From: Rhodobacter sp.
GTDB lineage: Bacteria; Pseudomonadota; Alphaproteobacteria; Rhodobacterales; Rhodobacteraceae
DNA: 64,000 bases
Assembly: GCA_030065095.1 (NCBI GenBank)
Contig: JASJDP010000019.1
Coordinates: 21,845 to 85,844 of the forward strand
Direction of reading: 5' to 3'
Part shown: piece by piece, positions 26,352-35,192 of the stretch
How positions within the stretch are numbered: the first letter of the stretch is position 1
Layout: the number at the start of each line of letters is the position of its first letter
The notes under the pieces: model-generated
What the model was told of the DNA's origin: nothing
Seen by the model: only the letters and a program-made list of their open reading frames with translations
Database searches by the model: none
Position numbers and translations under genes: made by a program

Positions 26352-27827
26352 GTGACACCGCGTCTGGGACAGTTGGCCCGTATCGGGCTATTTTCCGTAT
26401 GCATCGGTTTATGGGCTGCGGCGCAGGCGCTGGCGGCGCCGTATGCGGCGATGGTGATGGATGCGCGGTCGGGCGAAGTGCTGCATGCACGCAACGCCGA
26501 CACCCGTCTGCACCCGGCATCGCTGACCAAGATGATGACGCTTTATTTGGTGTTCCAGGCGGTGGAGAATGGCGAGATCGGGCTCGACACGTCCGTCAAG
26601 ATCTCGAAGAAGGCGGCGGCGGAACCCCCATCAAAGCTGGGGCTCAGGCCGGGGCAGAAGATCAAGCTGCGCTATCTCATCCGCGCGGCGGCGGTGAAAT
26701 CGGCAAACGACGCGGCGACGGCATTGGCCGAGGCGGTATCCGGCAGCGAAGCCGCGTTCGCACGCCGCATGAACCGGACCGCCAAGGCGCTGGGAATGAC
26801 GCGCTCAACCTTCAAGAATGCCCACGGGTTGACCGAGGCGGGACATCTGTCGACGGCGCGCGACATGACGCTGCTGGGCCGGCAGCTGTTCTACGACTTC
26901 CCCGAATACTACAACCTGTTCTCGCGTCGCTCGACGCATGCAGGGTTGCGCGACGTGGCCAATACGAACCGCAAGTTCCTGGCCGCCTACAAGGGCGCCG
27001 ACGGGATCAAGACCGGCTATACCCGGGCGGCGGGGTTCAACCTTGTCGCCTCGGCGGAGCGCGGGCAGGAGCGGATCATCGCGACCATGTTCGGCGGGCG
27101 GTCGACGGCACAGCGCAATGCCAGGGTGGCGGAGCTTCTGGATATGGGATTCCGCCGCGCGCCGACCCGCGTCGCGGTCAGAAAGCCGGCAAAGCCGGGC
27201 GTCGTGCCCGCGGCGGCACCGGATGCGACCAAGCCGCTGGCCGGAAAGACGATCCGGGTGGCGCGCGCCGTCGAGACAAGCCCGTTCCCGGTGATGCGCC
27301 CGGGAACGGCCACGCCAGCGCCGGCCGAAGAAATGCTGGTGGCCATGCAGGAAACCATCGAACAGACGATCACGGCGGTCACTGTCCAACCCGCTTCCAA
27401 TGCCGCGACGTCGCCTGCTGCCTTGCCCGTGTTGCGGCCACCTGCCGTGGCTGCGGAGGCCCAGCCGCCGGCCACCAGGCCGGCACCGGCGTCGCCAACG
27501 CCTGCGCCAAGACCGGAAGTCCTGGTGACGGCCGCCGAACGGGACGCCGAACCGGACCGCGAGGTCGTCACCCGGCTGTCGACCTCGGGCGGGCGGCACT
27601 GGGGTATCAACATCGGCCGCTTCCGGTCGCGGAACGAGGCCGAGCGGATGCTGTTGAAAACGGCGCTCAGCGAGTTGGGAACGCTCGATGAGGCTCTGCG
27701 CAAGGTGGCCAGCACCAAGCGAGGCCACGAGGCGAATTTCGTCGGCATGACGCAAGAGGCTGCCAACAGGGCCTGCCGCCGCCTGACGGCCCGAAACATC
27801 CCCTGCTCGACATTGGGGCCGACCTAG
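26352..27827 (+). CDS. D-alanyl-D-alanine carboxypeptidase with SPOR domain
   Basis: A 491-residue low-molecular-mass penicillin-binding protein; GTG start. A signal peptide ends near AQALAAPY. Active-site motifs: S57-L-T-K60, S117-A-N119 and K220-T-G222. After a proline/alanine-rich linker (about 280-410) comes a C-terminal SPOR domain (GGRHWGINIGRFRSRNEAE onwards) that would bind denuded glycan strands at the septum. The D,D-carboxypeptidase trims the terminal D-Ala of peptidoglycan pentapeptides in the periplasm. Its stop codon shares two bases with that of the convergent LysR gene. Confidence 0.93.
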   Translation: MTPRLGQLARIGLFSVCIGLWAAAQALAAPYAAMVMDARSGEVLHARNADTRLHPASLTKMMTLYLVFQAVENGEIGLDTSVKISKKAAAEPPSKLGLRPGQKIKLRYLIRAAAVKSANDAATALAEAVSGSEAAFARRMNRTAKALGMTRSTFKNAHGLTEAGHLSTARDMTLLGRQLFYDFPEYYNLFSRRSTHAGLRDVANTNRKFLAAYKGADGIKTGYTRAAGFNLVASAERGQERIIATMFGGRSTAQRNARVAELLDMGFRRAPTRVAVRKPAKPGVVPAAAPDATKPLAGKTIRVARAVETSPFPVMRPGTATPAPAEEMLVAMQETIEQTITAVTVQPASNAATSPAALPVLRPPAVAAEAQPPATRPAPASPTPAPRPEVLVTAAERDAEPDREVVTRLSTSGGRHWGINIGRFRSRNEAERMLLKTALSELGTLDEALRKVASTKRGHEANFVGMTQEAANRACRRLTARNIPCSTLGPT

Positions 27828-28690
27828 TCTTCCTGGGCCCGGGCGATCGCCATGAAGGCCCGGATCGCCGGCACGTCACGGCGGCGTGACAGGCAGATCA
27901 GGGTCTCGCGCATCTGCAGGTCGCAATCGGCAAGCGGTAGCGCCTGCAGGCGCTTGTCGGCACCGAATTCGGCCTGCGAGATCACGCCGACACCTGCTCC
28001 GGCCGCCACGATGTCGCGCACCGCCTCGCGGCCTTGTGCGACGACCACCGGGTTCAGTTTCAGCCCTCGGCTTGCGGTCTCGGCCTCGAGCATAGCCCGG
28101 GTTTTCGACCCGGCTTCGCGGCTGACAAATGGCAGGCGGGTGAGTTCCGCCAGGGGCAGGGGCCTCGGGAGCGTTTGGGCGAGGTCAAACGGCGCGAATG
28201 CGATGATCGGAGAAGCGCCCAGCAGGATGGCGTCGAAATCCGCCTGGTCCGCGCTGGTGCCGATCACGCCGATATCGGCGCGATAGGCGCGAAGTTCTTC
28301 CATCACAAAGGCCGAATTGCCGACCGCAACGTCGATCGTCACCTTCGGATATTTACCGCGGAACCGGCTGAGCACGTCGTTGATGTGATGAGCGGCGTCA
28401 ACCACCAGCCGCAAATGGCCTTTGACGGCGGCCCGGGACGCCGACAGGGCCTCGGCGATCCGCGCCTCGATCTCAAAATACTGCTGTGTCAGGACAAACA
28501 GCTTTGCACCGGACTCGGTAAGCGCGATCTGCCGCCCGGTGCGATGGAACAGAAGCACGTCGTGTTCGCGCTCCAACTGGCCGACCTGGTCGGAAACGGC
28601 CGGTTGCGACAGGTTCATTGCCCTGGCCGCGTTCGAGAACCCACCGGTTTGGGCAACAAAATGGAAGGCGCGAAGTTGTGAATGGCGCAT
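27824..28690 (-). CDS. LysR-family regulator of the phosphonate operon
   Basis: A 288-residue LysR protein with an N-terminal winged helix-turn-helix (GGFSNAARAMNLSQPAVSDQV) and a two-lobed effector domain starting around KGHLRLVVDAAHH. It diverges from phnW with 111 nt between, the normal layout for a LysR activator of the target operon. In Sinorhizobium and relatives, phnWAY is induced by 2-aminoethylphosphonate through a LysR protein, so the same job is inferred here. The promoter gap has AT-rich T-N11-A type sites (for example around 28699-28711) but no clear palindrome. Confidence 0.88.
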   Translation of the reverse strand: MRHSQLRAFHFVAQTGGFSNAARAMNLSQPAVSDQVGQLEREHDVLLFHRTGRQIALTESGAKLFVLTQQYFEIEARIAEALSASRAAVKGHLRLVVDAAHHINDVLSRFRGKYPKVTIDVAVGNSAFVMEELRAYRADIGVIGTSADQADFDAILLGASPIIAFAPFDLAQTLPRPLPLAELTRLPFVSREAGSKTRAMLEAETASRGLKLNPVVVAQGREAVRDIVAAGAGVGVISQAEFGADKRLQALPLADCDLQMRETLICLSRRRDVPAIRAFMAIARAQED

Positions 28691-28801
28691 GACCGGTTAT
28701 CTATAAGAAACACCGATGAATACATCTAATCTAACGATTTCTCAGATGACCGGCAAGAGGGTATAGGGACATCGTAGATCGGACATTGGAAAGACTCCGC
28801 G

Positions 28802-29977
28802 ATGCCAACCATGGACCCGCCGCGCTTGGGAGAGCCCTTTCTGCTGACACCGGGGCCGCTAACGACCTCATTCGCAGTGAAGCAGGCGATGTTGCGCGAT
28901 TGGGGCAGTTGGGACGACGATTTTCGCGGTCTGACCGCAGAGCTTCGAGCCCGGCTGCTTGAGATGATCGGGCCCGGCTGGGAGGCGTTCGACTGTGTTC
29001 CGATGCAGGGGTCGGGCAGTTTCTGCGTCGAGGCGATGCTGGGCAGCCTCGTGCCGCGCGATGGCAAGGTGCTGGTCCTGGTCAACGGCGCCTATGGCCA
29101 CCGCGCCGCGCGTACGCTCGACTATCTGGGGCGCAACCACGTGCTGCTGGACAAGGGCGACTATCTTCCGCCGCGCGGGTCCGAGGTGGCGCGCATGCTG
29201 GCCGCCGACCCGGCGATCACCCATGTGTTCGCGGTCCATTGCGAGACCAGTTCCGGCATCCTCAACCCGATCGCCGAGATCGCCGGGGCGGTCGCACGGG
29301 CCGGCCGCAAGCTGCTGATCGACAGCATGTCTGCCTTCGGGGCCTTGCCGCTTCTTGCGGGTGAGGTGCCTTTCGAGGCCTTCGTTTCTTCGGCCAATAA
29401 ATGCATCGAGGGCGTGCCCGGTTTCGGCTTTGTCATCGCCCGCAAACAGGCGCTGCAGGCGGCAAAGGGCAACAGTCATTCGCTCTGCCTCGACCTGCAC
29501 GATCAATGGGTGCATCTGGAGAAGACCGGGCAGTGGCGGTTCACCCCGCCGACGCATTCGGTCGCCGCCTTCCTCGAAGCGTTGCATGCACACCAGGCCG
29601 AGGGCGGCGTCGCCGGCCGCGCAGCGCGCTATGACAGGAATCGCGACACGCTGGTGGCGGAGATGCGCGCCAGAGGGTTCGAGACCCTGCTGCGCGACGA
29701 ATGGCTGTCGTCGATCATCGTGACGTTCTTCTGCCCGGCCGATCCACGGTTTTCCTTCGGGACCTTCTATTCCGCGATGAAGGCACGGGGGTTCATCATC
29801 TATCCCGGCAAACTGACCGTCGCCGACAGCTTTCGCATCGGCTGTATCGGCCAACTCGACCACGTCGTGATGGGCCGCGTGGCCGAGGCCGCCGAAGAGG
29901 CGCTGGCAGAGATGGGCGTGATCAGCGCCGCGCCACCGGCTGCCGCTCTGAATGAACGCGAAAAACTCGCCGCCTGA
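28802..29977 (+). CDS. phnW: 2-aminoethylphosphonate--pyruvate transaminase
   Basis: A 391-residue class V PLP aminotransferase. LLTPGPLTTS at the start is the family signature, and Lys200 in SSANKCIEGVPGFGFV is the PLP Schiff-base residue. It converts 2-aminoethylphosphonate plus pyruvate to phosphonoacetaldehyde plus alanine. It is the first gene of phnW-phnA-phnY, all codirectional with gaps under 20 nt. The ATG at 28802 has a weak GGAAAG upstream. Identification is strong because all three partners of the oxidative route are present. Confidence 0.96.
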   Translation: MPTMDPPRLGEPFLLTPGPLTTSFAVKQAMLRDWGSWDDDFRGLTAELRARLLEMIGPGWEAFDCVPMQGSGSFCVEAMLGSLVPRDGKVLVLVNGAYGHRAARTLDYLGRNHVLLDKGDYLPPRGSEVARMLAADPAITHVFAVHCETSSGILNPIAEIAGAVARAGRKLLIDSMSAFGALPLLAGEVPFEAFVSSANKCIEGVPGFGFVIARKQALQAAKGNSHSLCLDLHDQWVHLEKTGQWRFTPPTHSVAAFLEALHAHQAEGGVAGRAARYDRNRDTLVAEMRARGFETLLRDEWLSSIIVTFFCPADPRFSFGTFYSAMKARGFIIYPGKLTVADSFRIGCIGQLDHVVMGRVAEAAEEALAEMGVISAAPPAAALNEREKLAA

Positions 29978-29995
29978 ATTTTCGAAAGGACCGAC

Positions 29996-31240
29996 ATGAA
30001 CATCCATGCCCCCATCGAGGCGAATGACCGCCTCTACCCGTTTCCCAAATCGCCTGCCGCGGTCATCTGCCTCGACGGCTGCGAGCCGGCCTATCTGACC
30101 GACGCCACCGCCGCGGGGCTGATGCCAAACCTCGCCCGCATCAAGCGCACGGGCACCGACCGGCTGGCGCATTCGGTGATCCCGTCCTTCACCAATCCCA
30201 ACAACCTGTCCATCGCCACCGGCCAGCCGCCCAGCGTGCACGGCATCTGCGGTAACTACCTCATCGACCCCGAGACCGGTGAAGAGGTGATGATGAACGA
30301 CGTGCGGTTCCTGCGGGCGCCGACGATCTTCAGCCGGTTCTACGAACGGGGCGCAAAGGTCGCGATCGTCACCGCCAAGGATAAACTGCGGGCGCTGCTG
30401 GGGGCCGGGCTGCGGTTCGATGCCGACCGCGCGCGGTGCTTTTCGTCGGAGAAATCCGATACGACCACGGTGGCGGAACACGGGATCGACCGGGCGTCGG
30501 ACTGGCTCGGTATGGCGCAGCCGGATGTCTATTCCGCAGAGCTGTCCGAGTTTGTCTTTGCGGCCGGGGTCAAGCTCTTGCGGGAATGGCAGCCGGACGT
30601 GATGTATCTGACCACCACGGACTTCATCCAGCACACGCATGCCCCGGGAACGCCGGTCGCCAATGCGTTCTATGCCATGTTCGACCGTTATCTTGGGGAA
30701 CTGGACGCCCTGGGCGCCAGTATCGTCATCACCGCGGACCATGGCATGAAGCCCAAACACGATGTGCAGGGCGCGCCCAACGTGATCTATGCGCAGGACC
30801 TGCTGGACGGCTGGCTCGAGCAAGGCGCCGCCCGGGTAATTCTGCCGATCACCGATCCCTACGTCGTGCATCATGGCGCGCTGGGATCCTACGCCACGAT
30901 CTATCTACCCGACGAAGCCGACCGCGCCGATATCATTGACCGGCTCGCCGCGTTGGACGGGATCATCCTGGTTGTGCCAAAGGACGAGGCGATGCGGCGG
31001 TTCGATCTGCCCGGCGACCGGATCGGCGACATCGTGATGATATCGGCGGAAAACATGACCATCGGCACCTCGGCTGACCGCCACGACCTGGCCGCGCTGA
31101 CCGAACCGCTGCGCAGCCATGGCGGGCTGACCGAGCAGGAGGTGCCGTTCATCGTCAACCGCGTGCTCGACCTGCCCTTTGCGCCGGAGCTGCGCAACTA
31201 TGATGCGTTCCACTATGCGACCGTCGCCGCCGTTCTTTGA
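29996..31240 (+). CDS. phnA: Phosphonoacetate hydrolase
   Basis: A 414-residue alkaline-phosphatase-superfamily enzyme. Metal and nucleophile motifs are visible: AVICLDGCEPAYL (Asp), IPSFTNPNNLSIATG (nucleophilic Thr), YLTTTDFIQHTHAPG (Asp, His), ITADHGMKPKHD (Asp-His) and SHGGLTEQEVPF (His). It hydrolyses phosphonoacetate to acetate and phosphate with two zinc ions, cutting the C-P bond. An AGGA Shine-Dalgarno precedes the ATG. It lies between the transaminase and dehydrogenase genes that make its substrate. Confidence 0.96.
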   Translation: MNIHAPIEANDRLYPFPKSPAAVICLDGCEPAYLTDATAAGLMPNLARIKRTGTDRLAHSVIPSFTNPNNLSIATGQPPSVHGICGNYLIDPETGEEVMMNDVRFLRAPTIFSRFYERGAKVAIVTAKDKLRALLGAGLRFDADRARCFSSEKSDTTTVAEHGIDRASDWLGMAQPDVYSAELSEFVFAAGVKLLREWQPDVMYLTTTDFIQHTHAPGTPVANAFYAMFDRYLGELDALGASIVITADHGMKPKHDVQGAPNVIYAQDLLDGWLEQGAARVILPITDPYVVHHGALGSYATIYLPDEADRADIIDRLAALDGIILVVPKDEAMRRFDLPGDRIGDIVMISAENMTIGTSADRHDLAALTEPLRSHGGLTEQEVPFIVNRVLDLPFAPELRNYDAFHYATVAAVL

Positions 31241-31252
31241 AGAGACCTTGCC

Positions 31253-32716
31253 ATGCTGAGACCGCCTCCGATCCCATCCCGACACGAAGCCATGCGCATT
31301 GCCGGCCGCAAGTCCGACACCAAGGACCGCATCGAGGTGCGCTATCCCTACACCGACGAGGTGATCGGATCGGTTCCGGCGGGCACGGCGGAACATGTGC
31401 GCGAGGCGTTCGATACCGCTGCGGCATACAAGCCCGAACTCACCCGCCACGAACGGCAGCAAATCCTGCTGAACACCGCCAGGATTATCGATGCCCGCAA
31501 GGACAAGCTCGCCTGCATCATCACTGCCGAACTTGGCATCTCGATTACGGATGCGCTGTACGAATGCGGCCGCGCCTATGATGTTTTCACGCTGGCCGGG
31601 CAGATGTGCATCCACGATGATGGCGAGGTGTTTTCCTGCGATCTTACCCCCCACGGCAAGGCGCGGAAGATCTTCACCACGCGAGAGCCCCTGCGCGCGA
31701 TCTCGGCGATCACGCCGTTCAACCATCCGCTCAACATGGTCGCGCACAAGATTGCGCCGTCGGTCGCGACCAACAACTGCATGGTGGTCAAACCGACCGA
31801 GCTGACGCCGCTGACGGCGATCTGGCTGGCGGATGCGTTGTACGAGGCGGGGCTGCCGCCGCAGATGCTGTCGGTCGTGACCGGATGGCCGGCAGATGTC
31901 GGCGACGAGATGGTGACCAACCCGCATATCGATCTGGTGACTTTCACGGGTGGCGTGCCGGTCGGCAAGATCATCGCCGCCAAGGCGGTCTACAAACGTC
32001 AGGTGCTGGAACTGGGCGGCAATGACCCGCTGATCATCTGCAACGACCTGTCCGAGACCGAGCTTGCCAAGGCGGCCGATCTGGCTGTTGCCGGGGCAAC
32101 AAAGAATTCCGGCCAGCGCTGCACCGCGGTCAAGCGCATCCTCTGCCAGGAAAGTGTCGCCGACCGCTTCGGCGCGCTGGTTCTTGAACGCGCCCGGGCG
32201 ATCCGGTTCGGTGACCCGATGGATGCCGCCACCCAGCTTGGCACCGTGGTGCATGCGCAGGCGGCAGAGACCTTCGAGGCTCGCGTGCAGGCGGCCGAAG
32301 CGCAAGGCGCCGAGATTCTGTATCATCCGGGCCGTGCAGGCGCGCTGCTACCACCGATCGTCGTCGACCATGTCGATCCGAAATGCGAGTTGGTGATGGA
32401 GGAGACTTTTGGCCCCGTTATCCCAATAATCCGCGTTCCGGAAGACGATGCGCAGGTGATGGACATTTCGAACGGCACGGCATTCGGCCTGTCCGCCGGG
32501 GTCTGCACCAATGATTTCCATCGCATGCAGTCCTATATCGCCGGGCTTGAGGTCGGCACGGTGAATATCTGGGAGGTGCCCGGCTACCGGATTGAAATGT
32601 CGCCCTTCGGCGGCATCAAGGACAGCGGCAACGGCTATAAGGAAGGCGTGATCGAGGCGATGAAAAGCTTTACCAACGTCAAGACCTTCTCACTGCCCTG
32701 GCTCGGCGGGACCTGA
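31253..32716 (+). CDS. phnY: Phosphonoacetaldehyde dehydrogenase
   Basis: A 487-residue NAD-dependent aldehyde dehydrogenase. Catalytic Cys290 lies in [13 protein letters not shown] and the general-base Glu253 in LELGGNDP. The overall sequence closely resembles Sinorhizobium PhnY (for example [42 protein letters not shown]). It oxidises phosphonoacetaldehyde to phosphonoacetate, which PhnA then cleaves. The pathway uses no phosphonatase (PhnX). It is the last gene of the operon; a perfect hairpin lies about 130 nt downstream. Confidence 0.96.
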   Translation: MLRPPPIPSRHEAMRIAGRKSDTKDRIEVRYPYTDEVIGSVPAGTAEHVREAFDTAAAYKPELTRHERQQILLNTARIIDARKDKLACIITAELGISITDALYECGRAYDVFTLAGQMCIHDDGEVFSCDLTPHGKARKIFTTREPLRAISAITPFNHPLNMVAHKIAPSVATNNCMVVKPTELTPLTAIWLADALYEAGLPPQMLSVVTGWPADVGDEMVTNPHIDLVTFTGGVPVGKIIAAKAVYKRQVLELGGNDPLIICNDLSETELAKAADLAVAGATKNSGQRCTAVKRILCQESVADRFGALVLERARAIRFGDPMDAATQLGTVVHAQAAETFEARVQAAEAQGAEILYHPGRAGALLPPIVVDHVDPKCELVMEETFGPVIPIIRVPEDDAQVMDISNGTAFGLSAGVCTNDFHRMQSYIAGLEVGTVNIWEVPGYRIEMSPFGGIKDSGNGYKEGVIEAMKSFTNVKTFSLPWLGGT

Positions 32717-32849
32717 GGCAGGGGCAGAGGCGAACCGGTTGGCGTTGAGCCGCCGGCGCGTCGACCGGGGGCCACGAATCGGCGTTGTCGGGCACAGAGC
32801 GCTTTTTGTGGACGGATCACGCCAGTCCCCACAGGAACAATGCGATTTT

Positions 32850-32870
32850 GGCGCCCGGATTCCGGGCGCC
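32850..32870 (+). terminator. Perfect inverted repeat downstream of phnY
   Basis: GGCGCCCGG, loop ATT, CCGGGCGCC: a 9-bp perfect stem about 130 nt after the phnY stop. The downstream T-run is short, so it may be a terminator or a 3'-end-stabilising hairpin. Confidence 0.5.
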
Positions 32871-33229
32871 CCATGTTTCGCACTAAGTTATGCTAATGGT
32901 TCGGAGAATCGAGTTATCCACCTGTATTTCCACTGAGAATTCAGAAGCTTATCCCCAAGAAATTTTGATTCTGCTCTGATTTTGGCTTGCCTGATGACGG
33001 CCCCGTTGTCATCGTCCTGTTACCGGACGGGTTCTTCGGAACCAGGACGGGGCGCGAAGGCCAACGAAGCCGGAGCGGGACGCAAGGGTCCTTCGGGGCA
33101 GGCGCGGAACGTGAAGGGTTCAAAGGGTTTGAAGGTCTGAAAGAGCTCTTGCGAGCATCGGACGGACCGGCAAAGCCCGAGGGCTGGAGCGGGTCGCAAA
33201 GGGGCTTGGCATCCGGCGTGGCTGGTGTT

Positions 33230-33314
33230 GCGAAAGGTCTTCGGATCCGGAGCAGCCGGGCTGCAAGGGGGTTGAGACCTAAAGCGGCAGCGAAGGTTCT
33301 TCGGAGCCGGAGCA
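33230..33314. repeat. Two 25-nt imperfect direct repeats 60 nt apart
   Basis: Copies start at 33230 and 33290 and match at 22 of 25 positions; the core is CTTCGGANCCGGAGCA. A related partial copy is GGTTCTTCGGAACCAGGA near 33030. The region is otherwise non-coding. Origin unknown: a short dispersed element or decayed duplicated sequence. Confidence 0.5.
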
Positions 33315-33463
33315 AAATGAGCAGGGGCGCCTTCGGGCGAACCGGTTCAGGAAGGCGTCAGGATGTGCCGCAAGGCACGATGCGAGGACCGCGTCTGAGC
33401 ACCTGGCGCCTTTTCCTGTTTTTCATTGGATAGCATGTGTTCTTCGCCTATGGCCCGCGAATG

Positions 33464-33500
33464 AAAACGGGGCCCGTCAGCCATTGGCAACCGGACCCCG
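33464..33500 (-). terminator. Rho-independent terminator, minus strand
   Basis: On the minus strand CGGGGTCC pairs with GGGCCCCG (one G-U) across a 21-nt loop and is followed by TTTT. It lies about 200 nt after the stop of the minus-strand hydrolase gene and probably ends its transcript. Confidence 0.6.
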
Positions 33501-33695
33501 CCGTCAGCGTCAGCTGATGCATTACCGCGTCTATGCACCTGTGTGCGCACCAATACCGGGCATTTCCGGCGAAATCAACCATATGTCGCGTAGAACCCGT
33601 GTGAAAACCCGACATATCGAAACTTTGCCCAAATCTAGGTGCCGTATGGATGGTGCTGCCGGATGGTTGTGACCTATCGGCTTCGGTGCCCGGCG

Positions 33696-35192
33696 TCAGC
33701 GCCGGAGCTTCGGCCCCTCGGGTGTGATCATCCAGTCCGACAATCCCCGGTCAGCATGGCGCATCCGGTGATCCAGAAGCCGGCGTGTGAGGCGCAGCAA
33801 GGTTGCGGAATTGGCCGGGTCCTTGGAATGGTCCGCCGCCTGACGGTCGGTATCCGACAGCAAAAGCGGCGGCAGACCGCCGTTGAAATGCACCAGCGTC
33901 CAAGCGCCCTCGCGCAGGATGGCAAGGTTGGCCTCCTCCACACTCAAGCCCAGCTTGGATTGCCACAGCGTCGGTACGACCGGGTTGCCGAAATCGAGCT
34001 CGGAATAACTGGCATCACGCCAACCCTCAGGTTCTTCACCCTGCAGGAATGGAATCAGTGAAGCGCCATCGGCGAAATGCGGAATTTCCAACCCCACGGC
34101 CTGCAGGATCGTCGGCAACAGGTCGACGCTTTCGGTCGGTGCGCTGACCCGCAGGCCCTGCCTGCCGCCCGGCATCCGGACGATCAGCGGCACGTGATAG
34201 GCTTCGGCGAACGGTGCACGCTTGCCCCAGCAATGCCGGTCGCCAAGCATTTCGCCGTGATCGCCGCATACGATCACAAGAGTGTCGTCCCACTGACCGC
34301 TGTGTTTCAGCCAATCCAGAATGCGGCCCAGATGGTGATCGACCTCGGTCGCCAGCCCGAAATAGAGCGCGCGCAATTGCTGCACAGTGTCGATATCGTC
34401 GCCAAGATCGGGAAAGCCGATCACAGTTTGGCGCGCATGATCCTTTTCCAGCAAGGGCCCGAAATAGGGGTGGCTCGCCGCCTCCTCCTCGCGGCTGAAA
34501 GGCCGGTGCGGAAGCGGCAGGCCGGCGGGGTCATACATTTCGTTGTAGGGTGCAGGGGCGACGAAGGGCGGGTGCGGGCGCAGGTAGGTAAGATGGGCAC
34601 ACCAGCGCTGGTCGCGGCGCACCGCCAGCGCGTTCAGGCAGCAATCGGTGAGGAACGCAGTATCGCTGTCCTCGGCCCGATAGAAGGCGGGCGCGGCGAT
34701 ACGGTCACCGGCGGGAACCCAGATTTCCTGGCTTTGGGGAAGCCGATAACCCTTTGAATGCAGATATGCGAGCCAGGCGCGGTTTTCCTCCATCCGCATC
34801 TCGGTCACGACCTCGAAGCCCGGCATTTCCGTCTCGTAGGTGGCCAGAAGCGGATCCTTTGGCGGGTGTCGCCGGGGATCGCGAGTGGTGTCAGTATAGC
34901 CGAAAAGCAGCGGGTGATAGCCGCCCTTGCGCAACTCGCGCGCAAGATTTGGTGTGTCGTGCGCCAGCGGCGCGCCGTTCCGGACCGACCTATGGTTCAT
35001 CGCGTAGCGCCCTGTCAGCATGCTGGTGCGCGACGGGCCGCAGGGATTGGCGACCGAGACATGGTTGGTAAAGCTGACCGCCTCGTCCATCAGCCGCCGC
35101 AGGTTCGGCAACTCGATGTGGTCCGCCAATCGCCCGAAAAGCAGATCGGCTCTGATCTGGTCGATGACGACGAAGAGGACCTTGGGTAACAT
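33696..35192 (-). CDS. Formylglycine-type phosphonate monoester hydrolase / sulfatase homologue
   Basis: A 498-residue alkaline-phosphatase-superfamily enzyme. Cys51 in NPCGPSRTSMLTG fits the C-x-P-x-R motif that is converted to formylglycine. Metal motifs: FVVIDQIRAD (Asp11), YLRPHPPFVAPAPYNEMY and VIVCGDHGEML (Asp-His). Long stretches, including NHRSVRNG and RHADRGLSD near the end, resemble the Rhizobium phosphonate monoester hydrolase more than arylsulfatases. Such enzymes cleave phosphonate monoesters and phosphodiesters and often sulfate esters promiscuously. Its place 1 kb from phnWAY supports a phosphonate role: freeing 2-aminoethylphosphonate from esters. It needs a formylglycine-generating enzyme, not seen here. 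Confidence 0.88.
   Translation of the reverse strand: MLPKVLFVVIDQIRADLLFGRLADHIELPNLRRLMDEAVSFTNHVSVANPCGPSRTSMLTGRYAMNHRSVRNGAPLAHDTPNLARELRKGGYHPLLFGYTDTTRDPRRHPPKDPLLATYETEMPGFEVVTEMRMEENRAWLAYLHSKGYRLPQSQEIWVPAGDRIAAPAFYRAEDSDTAFLTDCCLNALAVRRDQRWCAHLTYLRPHPPFVAPAPYNEMYDPAGLPLPHRPFSREEEAASHPYFGPLLEKDHARQTVIGFPDLGDDIDTVQQLRALYFGLATEVDHHLGRILDWLKHSGQWDDTLVIVCGDHGEMLGDRHCWGKRAPFAEAYHVPLIVRMPGGRQGLRVSAPTESVDLLPTILQAVGLEIPHFADGASLIPFLQGEEPEGWRDASYSELDFGNPVVPTLWQSKLGLSVEEANLAILREGAWTLVHFNGGLPPLLLSDTDRQAADHSKDPANSATLLRLTRRLLDHRMRHADRGLSDWMITPEGPKLRR

Larger units (their letters stand above)
32717..33695. other. About 980 nt without a gene, containing degenerate repeats
   Basis: It lies between phnY and the phosphonate monoester hydrolase gene, convergent. 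AT-richer DNA at 32870-32960 is followed by a G-rich block with imperfect direct repeats at 33230-33254 and 33290-33314 and a partial copy near 33028. Open frames exist on both strands but are Arg/Gly/Pro-rich, have no homologue I recognise and no good start. A minus-strand terminator sits at 33464-33500. Confidence 0.55.

Noticed and set aside
27821..27830. Overlapping stop codons of the D,D-carboxypeptidase and LysR genes as a regulatory signal
   Set aside because: Convergent genes sharing two bases of their stops is common in compact genomes and needs no special explanation.
32905..32960. DnaA-box-like sequences (GTTATCCACC, CTTATCCCCA) in AT-rich DNA
   Set aside because: Only two imperfect boxes with no DnaA, ParAB, hemE or gidA neighbours; not enough to call an origin.
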